From: Hyphomicrobiales bacterium
GTDB lineage: Bacteria > Pseudomonadota > Alphaproteobacteria > Rhizobiales > Beijerinckiaceae
Reading direction: 5' to 3'
Length of the DNA: 10,632 nucleotides
NCBI GenBank assembly: GCA_003164825.1
Contig: PLUH01000305.1
Coordinates: 1 to 10,632 of the forward strand
Part shown: piece by piece, positions 6,585-10,632 of the stretch
How positions within the stretch are numbered: position 1 is the stretch's first letter
How the letters are laid out: every line of letters begins with the position of its first letter
Made by a program: the position numbers and the translations under genes
The notes under the pieces: model-generated
The model's input: only the letters and a program-made list of their open reading frames with translations
The model's database searches: none
Told to the model about the DNA's origin: nothing

Positions 6585-7154
6585 ATGGACAATCGGGCGG
6601 ACGCGCGGCGTTTCGGCAGGCGGGCGGTGCTCGGCGGCGCTTCGGCCGCGCTGCTTGCCTCCGCCGCCAGCGGAACGGCGACGGCAGAGGATGCGCAATC
6701 GCCCAACGGTCCGCTGTCCGAAATCCCGATCGTCCTGCCGCGCACCGAATTGGTCTACGAAGCCGTTTTCGATCTCGAGCCCACGATGATGCTCGGTCAA
6801 GGTCCACTGGGCGAGAGGCGCATCGTGCCGATCTCCGGCGGCGTCTTCGCCGGACCCCGATTGAAGGGCAAGGTTGTGCCCGGCGGCGCGGACCGCCAGC
6901 TGATGCGCAAGGACGGCGCACACATGCTGAACGCCCTCTACGAGTTGCAGACCGACGACGGCGCCGTCATCACGGTCAACAATCGAGTCCTTATCGATAA
7001 GCGGCCAGACGGAACGCCCTATGCGTTTTCCAATATCGACATCACCGCGCCCGAGGGTCCGCACGATTGGTTGAATCACCTCGTGTTCGTCGGAACCCTG
7101 CACAGCATGGCGCCGCAGCCGAAAGTGCTGATCCGGGTCTATAGCCTGACCTGA
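6585..7154 (+). CDS. Tat-exported DUF3237 domain protein
   Basis: The product has 189 residues. The ATG is preceded by a strong GGAGGGAGGA at 6571-6580. Residues 8-34 form a twin-arginine signal: R12-R13 in GRRAVLGG, then an alanine-rich hydrophobic stretch and a probable cleavage site after ATA (residue 34). The mature part matches the DUF3237 pattern: LPRTELVYEAVFDLEP; GPLGERRIVPISGGVFAGP; LKGKVVPGGADRQLMRKDG; then a YELQTDDGAVITVNNR block. It should be a single small beta-rich domain. I know of no established biochemical function for DUF3237, so none is claimed. It lies 31 bases before the tannase gene and is probably cotranscribed with it; both are predicted to be exported, which suggests a shared extracytoplasmic role. 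Confidence 0.85.
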   Translation: MDNRADARRFGRRAVLGGASAALLASAASGTATAEDAQSPNGPLSEIPIVLPRTELVYEAVFDLEPTMMLGQGPLGERRIVPISGGVFAGPRLKGKVVPGGADRQLMRKDGAHMLNALYELQTDDGAVITVNNRVLIDKRPDGTPYAFSNIDITAPEGPHDWLNHLVFVGTLHSMAPQPKVLIRVYSLT

Positions 7155-7185
7155 CCGCTGCGACCGCGAGGAGAGCAAGTCCGCC

Positions 7186-8883
7186 ATGACCGCTGGATTC
7201 CATCGTTCGCTGCCTTTGTCGTCCGCCGCCGGTCTGCTGCTCGGCCTCGCCACGCACGGCGCGGCGTTCGCTCAGGACGAGGGCTGCACGAAGGTCACGA
7301 CCCAATCGCTCGCGATTCCCGGTCTCGTCATCGACGGCTCGAAGATGCAGGAGGCGGGCGACGGCCTGCCGAAACATTGCATCGTGACCGGCGAGGTCAA
7401 CGATCGAACCGGCGCCGACGGCAAGCGCTACGCGATCGGATTCGAGATGCGGCTTCCGGTCGAATGGAACGGGCGGTTTCTCGATCAGGCCAACGGCGGC
7501 AACGACGGGGCGGTGCTGCCTGCGACCGGCGACCAGCCGAAGGCGCTCGCTTCCGGCGGCGTGCCGGCGCTGGCGCGCGGCTTTGCGGTCATGTCGTCGG
7601 ACAGCGGACATTCCGGCGTCGATCCGGCCAACAAGGCGCTCGGCCTCGCCGCCGGCGCGGCCTTCGGCCTCGATCCGCAGGCCCGGCGCGACTACGGCTA
7701 TTCGGCCGACACGACGCTCGCGCCGATCGCCAAGGCGATCATCGCCGCGCATTACGGCCGCAAGCCCGATTATTCCTACATGTTCGGCTGCTCGAATGGC
7801 GGACGCCACACCATGGTGGCGGCGACGCGGATGCCGGAAGCCTATGACGGCTTCCTCGTCGGCGATCCGGGCTTCGACCTGCCGCGGGCGGCGATCCAGC
7901 ATGCCTGGGACGCGCAGGCCTTCGTCAAGGCCGATCCCGACATCCGCAAATCGATCACAGCGGACGACGCCGCTCTGGTCTCGCGCAAGATCATCACCGC
8001 CTGCGACAAGCTGGACGGTCTCGAAGACGGGCTGACCGAAAATCTCGCCGCCTGCCAGAAGGCGTTCGATTTCGACAGCCTGATCTGCGCCCCCGGCGCG
8101 AGCGCGGACTGCCTGCCCAAGGCCAAGGTCGAGGCGCTCAAGATGAGCTTCGCGGGCCCCAGGAACTCGAAGGGCGAGGCCCTCTATTCCGACTGGCCGG
8201 TCGACGGCGGCGTCGGCACGGGCAACTGGCGGCTGTGGAAGATCGAAAGCCCAATCCCGCCCTGGGACCACTATCCGATCATCGCCACGATGGGCGCAGC
8301 CTCGCTCGATTACATATTCACCACCCCGCCGACTCCAGTCGCCGGCTCGACGGATGCGCTCATGAAGTCGCTTCTCGCGTTCGACTTCGACCGCGACGCA
8401 CCGAAAATCTACGCCACGACCGATGCCTTTCCTCAGTCGGCGATGGAATTCATGACCCCGCCGGACGCCGACGATCCGAAGCTGGCGCAATTCCGCCAAT
8501 TGGCCCGCAAGATGATCATCTATCACGGCCAGGCGGACCCGGTGTTTTCGATCGACGACACGATCCGCTGGTACGAGAAGCTGAACGCCAATCTCGACGG
8601 AAAGGCCAATGTCGACGTCCGCCTGTTCGCGGTCCCCGGGATGACTCACTGCGCTGACGGCCTCGCGCTCGACAAGTTCGATGCTCTGACCGCGCTGGTC
8701 GACTGGGTCGAGAAAGGCAAGGCGCCGGACCGGATCATCGCCACTGTCGATCCGGCGAACAAGGAGATACCGGCCTCGTGGAGCCCCAACCGCACCCGCC
8801 CGCTTTGCGCCTGGCCAAAGTACGCGAAATATTCAGGCGGCGATCCGGAAAGCGCGGGCTCGTTCGAATGCTCGGCTCCGTGA
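7186..8883 (+). CDS. Tannase/feruloyl esterase family alpha/beta hydrolase, secreted
   Basis: Members of this family hydrolyse ester bonds of phenolic acids such as gallate and ferulate, and some act on other aromatic esters. The 565-residue product begins with a Sec-type signal peptide: a hydrophobic core at about 9-22 and a likely cut at AFA|Q after residue 29. The catalytic CS-D-HC arrangement typical of tannases is complete: C202-S203 in FGCSNGGRH (nucleophile serine and the cysteine that pairs with the other), D451 in HGQADPVFS and H488-C489 in MTHCADG. The region between 203 and 451 is the lid domain. Length is normal for the family. The start fits the signal peptide; GAGGAG lies about 12 bases upstream, somewhat far. 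It is 31 bases after the DUF3237 gene and 46 bases before the lactonase gene, so it is probably in one operon. The actual ester substrate cannot be read from sequence. Confidence 0.93.
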   Translation: MTAGFHRSLPLSSAAGLLLGLATHGAAFAQDEGCTKVTTQSLAIPGLVIDGSKMQEAGDGLPKHCIVTGEVNDRTGADGKRYAIGFEMRLPVEWNGRFLDQANGGNDGAVLPATGDQPKALASGGVPALARGFAVMSSDSGHSGVDPANKALGLAAGAAFGLDPQARRDYGYSADTTLAPIAKAIIAAHYGRKPDYSYMFGCSNGGRHTMVAATRMPEAYDGFLVGDPGFDLPRAAIQHAWDAQAFVKADPDIRKSITADDAALVSRKIITACDKLDGLEDGLTENLAACQKAFDFDSLICAPGASADCLPKAKVEALKMSFAGPRNSKGEALYSDWPVDGGVGTGNWRLWKIESPIPPWDHYPIIATMGAASLDYIFTTPPTPVAGSTDALMKSLLAFDFDRDAPKIYATTDAFPQSAMEFMTPPDADDPKLAQFRQLARKMIIYHGQADPVFSIDDTIRWYEKLNANLDGKANVDVRLFAVPGMTHCADGLALDKFDALTALVDWVEKGKAPDRIIATVDPANKEIPASWSPNRTRPLCAWPKYAKYSGGDPESAGSFECSAP

Positions 8884-8929
8884 AGCGCGTTGATCGAATT
8901 GCCGGTCCGTAGGCGGATAGGGAAAAAGC

Positions 8930-9808
8930 ATGTCGCGAACGACACGCGTTCTTGCGGATGGGTTTTACTACGGCGAAGGACCGCGCTGGCGCGACGGCCG
9001 CCTTTGGTTCAGCGACTTCCCGGCGCATGCCGTAAGGTCGACGTCTCTGAGCGGTGATTTGCGCACCGAATTCACCATTGACGACCAGCCCTCCGGCCTC
9101 GGCTGGATGCCGGACGACTCGATGCTCGTCGTGTCGATGAAGAAGCGCCAGATCCTCCGGCGCGCTAGAAGCGGAACGACCAGTCTTCACGCCGACCTGA
9201 GCGCCATCGCGACCTTCCACTGCAACGACATGGTGGTCGGCCCCTCCGGCGAGGCTTATGTCGGCAATTTCGGTTTCGATCTCGAACACGAAATGATGAC
9301 CCGTGGCCGCGAGCAGGTATTCGCCGACCACGTCACAGCGAAACTCGCCTATGTGTCGCCGAACGGCGAGGTCAGCGTCGCCGCCAGCGAAATGCACTTT
9401 CCCAACGGTTCGGTCATCACGCCGGATGGAAAGACGCTGATCGTCGGGGAAACGCTGGCCGGCGTCCTGACCGCCTTTGATCTTGGCGCCGGCGGAGCGC
9501 TTTTGAACCGCCGGGTGTGGGCGCCAACATTTGCGCGCGTTCCGGATGGGATCACACTCGACGCGAACGGCAACATCTGGATCGCCAATCCACGCGCCCC
9601 GGAATGCGCGCTCATAAGGCCCGGAGGCGATGTCCTTGAAGTGATCGACACTGGACAGCCCTGCTACGCTTGCATGCTTGGCGGAAGCGACGGACGCACG
9701 CTTTTCATGCTCACGGCCCCATCCTTTGTCGGTCTGGACCCAGCGGCGCCGCCAAGCGGCAAGTTGCTCGTCGCCGATGTCGAGGCTCCGCACGCCGGTC
9801 GTCCTTGA
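8930..9808 (+). CDS. SMP-30/gluconolactonase/LRE-like family lactonase
   Basis: This 292-residue six-bladed beta-propeller family hydrolyses lactones with one divalent metal ion. The metal-site residues are visible: E16 (YYGEGPRW), N99 (FHCNDMVVGPSG), N159 (FPNGSVITPDG) and D206 (VPDGITLDANGNIW). They correspond well to E18, N103, N154 and D204 of human SMP30. GNFGF and GETLAG blocks are also typical. There is no signal peptide, so it should be cytoplasmic. The ATG has a purine-rich AGGGAAAAAG just upstream. It is the last gene of the probable DUF3237-tannase-lactonase operon and converges on hisS. The specific lactone (sugar-derived or aromatic-catabolic) is unknown. In the 52-base convergent gap after it I see no hairpin with a T-run. 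Confidence 0.93.
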   Translation: MSRTTRVLADGFYYGEGPRWRDGRLWFSDFPAHAVRSTSLSGDLRTEFTIDDQPSGLGWMPDDSMLVVSMKKRQILRRARSGTTSLHADLSAIATFHCNDMVVGPSGEAYVGNFGFDLEHEMMTRGREQVFADHVTAKLAYVSPNGEVSVAASEMHFPNGSVITPDGKTLIVGETLAGVLTAFDLGAGGALLNRRVWAPTFARVPDGITLDANGNIWIANPRAPECALIRPGGDVLEVIDTGQPCYACMLGGSDGRTLFMLTAPSFVGLDPAAPPSGKLLVADVEAPHAGRP

Positions 9809-9860
9809 CCACTCTGGAGGCGCGCCGCCGTCTGGAAATTCCGGTCGATGGAGTCGGCGC

Positions 9861-10632
9861 CTATTCCCGCGCCAGCACCTCGCGCACGCGCTCGACCAAC
9901 TCGGCTTCGGGCGCGAAGAACTGCGCGCGTTTGCGCAATTCGAGATAGTCGGCGCGGTCCTTGGTCGCCTTGGCGAGTTCGGCTCCGAGCTTCAGGTCGC
10001 GGATCGTGACTTGCGGCCCGCCCGGCGCGTCGCGTTCGTTCGAGCCCTGGATGACGGCGACCCGGCTCCGGCGGCGGTCGGCGTATTTGAGCTGCGCATT
10101 CATTCCACCCGTGCCGAGATAGAGCTCGGCCGCGATCCCCGCTCGGCGCAAGCTCGCAACGAGCCTCTGATAATTCGCCATCGACGCCTCGTCGCGGTCG
10201 AGCGCGAGCACCACCACCGGCCCCGGCGCTTCCGCCGCTGCGACGATTGGACTCTTTATCGCTCGCAGCGCCGCCAAGAGGCGCGAGACGCCGATCGAAA
10301 AGCCGGTCGCGGGAACCGGCTCGGCGCGAAACCGCGCCACCAGCCCGTCGTAGCGCCCGCCGCCGCCGACCGAGCCGAACCGGATCGGCCTGCCGTCCTC
10401 GCCCGGCGTCTCGAACGTCAGCTCGGCCTCGAAGACCGGGCCGGTGTAATATTCAAGCCCGCGCACGACGGAGGGGTCGATACGGATGCGGTCGGGACCA
10501 TAGTCAGCCGCCCGAACGAGGGTCGCGATCTCGGCAAGCTCTTTCAGCCCTTCGTCCCCTACGCCCTGACCGGGCGCGTTCCCAACAGCGCCTCCGTCGA
10601 TAGGCTGGACGCCCGTAGGAGGCGGCTCGTCG
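9861..10632 (-). CDS. hisS: Histidyl-tRNA synthetase, C-terminal part (partial, runs off the window)
   Basis: This cytoplasmic class II synthetase charges tRNA-His. The minus frame is open from the TAG at 9861-9863 to the right edge, giving about 256 residues; the N-terminus with motifs 1 and 2 is outside. Seen: PSVVRGLEYYTGPVFEAEL (near 10475-10420), the histidine-binding block; VGGGGRYDGLVARF (near 10370-10330); GFSIGVSRLLAAL (near 10305-10265), equivalent to motif 3 with its arginine kept; then a C-terminal anticodon-binding domain (VVVLALDRDE to VTIRDLKLG). GVSRL in place of the GxERL common elsewhere is what I recall from alphaproteobacterial enzymes. The GTG at 10466 is internal, not a start, since clear homology runs through it. 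It converges on the lactonase gene. Confidence 0.95.
   Translation of the reverse strand, partial: DEPPPTGVQPIDGGAVGNAPGQGVGDEGLKELAEIATLVRAADYGPDRIRIDPSVVRGLEYYTGPVFEAELTFETPGEDGRPIRFGSVGGGGRYDGLVARFRAEPVPATGFSIGVSRLLAALRAIKSPIVAAAEAPGPVVVLALDRDEASMANYQRLVASLRRAGIAAELYLGTGGMNAQLKYADRRRSRVAVIQGSNERDAPGGPQVTIRDLKLGAELAKATKDRADYLELRKRAQFFAPEAELVERVREVLARE

Noticed and set aside
7042..8649. 535-codon open frame on the minus strand, antisense to the tannase gene
   Set aside because: The opposite strand carries a complete tannase with all catalytic residues. This frame is rich in Arg, Gly and Val with no motif.
9809..9860. Possible bidirectional terminator between the lactonase gene and hisS
   Set aside because: The gap has a GGCGCGCC palindrome but no stem followed by a T-run on either strand, so an intrinsic terminator cannot be supported.

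Overview
The window is about 10.6 kb of high-GC bacterial chromosome, most likely from an alphaproteobacterium and probably from the Hyphomicrobiales. The evidence is a membrane-bound ferritin gene (mbfA) preceded by a perfect Irr-type iron-control palindrome, a histidyl-tRNA synthetase of the alphaproteobacterial type, a CLC protein of a kind I associate with rhizobial and methylotrophic genomes, and GC-rich third codon positions. I see no insertion sequence, tRNA, CRISPR array or phage gene. The genes look like ordinary chromosomal genes with a catabolic accessory block.

Left part (1-5150). The window opens in the last codons of a plus-strand gene. A minus-strand pair follows: proB (glutamate 5-kinase) and, 73 bases downstream, a CLC chloride channel/transporter with a non-standard selectivity filter. 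proB is divergent from mbfA. Their roughly 200-base spacer holds TTTAGAA-ACA-TTCTAAA, which covers the predicted -10 box of mbfA and so suggests repression by Irr when iron is scarce. mbfA converges on a gene for a protein-L-isoaspartate O-methyltransferase with a twin-arginine signal, predicted to act outside the cytoplasm.

Right part (5151-9808). A 212-base spacer with three copies of ATTCC(A/T)GG precedes a cyanuric acid amidohydrolase (AtzD/TrzD family). Then come, on the same strand, a Tat-exported DUF3237 protein, a Sec-exported tannase/feruloyl-esterase-family hydrolase and a cytoplasmic SMP-30/gluconolactonase-family lactonase. The last three are closely spaced (31 and 46 bases) and probably form an operon. 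The amidohydrolase is separated from them by 115 bases that contain a possible promoter or operator. One reading is a small catabolic module: an ester is cut outside the cytoplasm, a product is taken up and a lactone is opened inside. The substrate is unknown, and no biuret or allophanate hydrolase is present.

Right edge (9861-10632). The C-terminal half of hisS (histidyl-tRNA synthetase) lies on the minus strand and runs off the end of the window. The best candidate for something undescribed is the amidohydrolase/DUF3237/tannase/lactonase neighbourhood with its operator-like repeats; the Tat-type isoaspartate methyltransferase is second.
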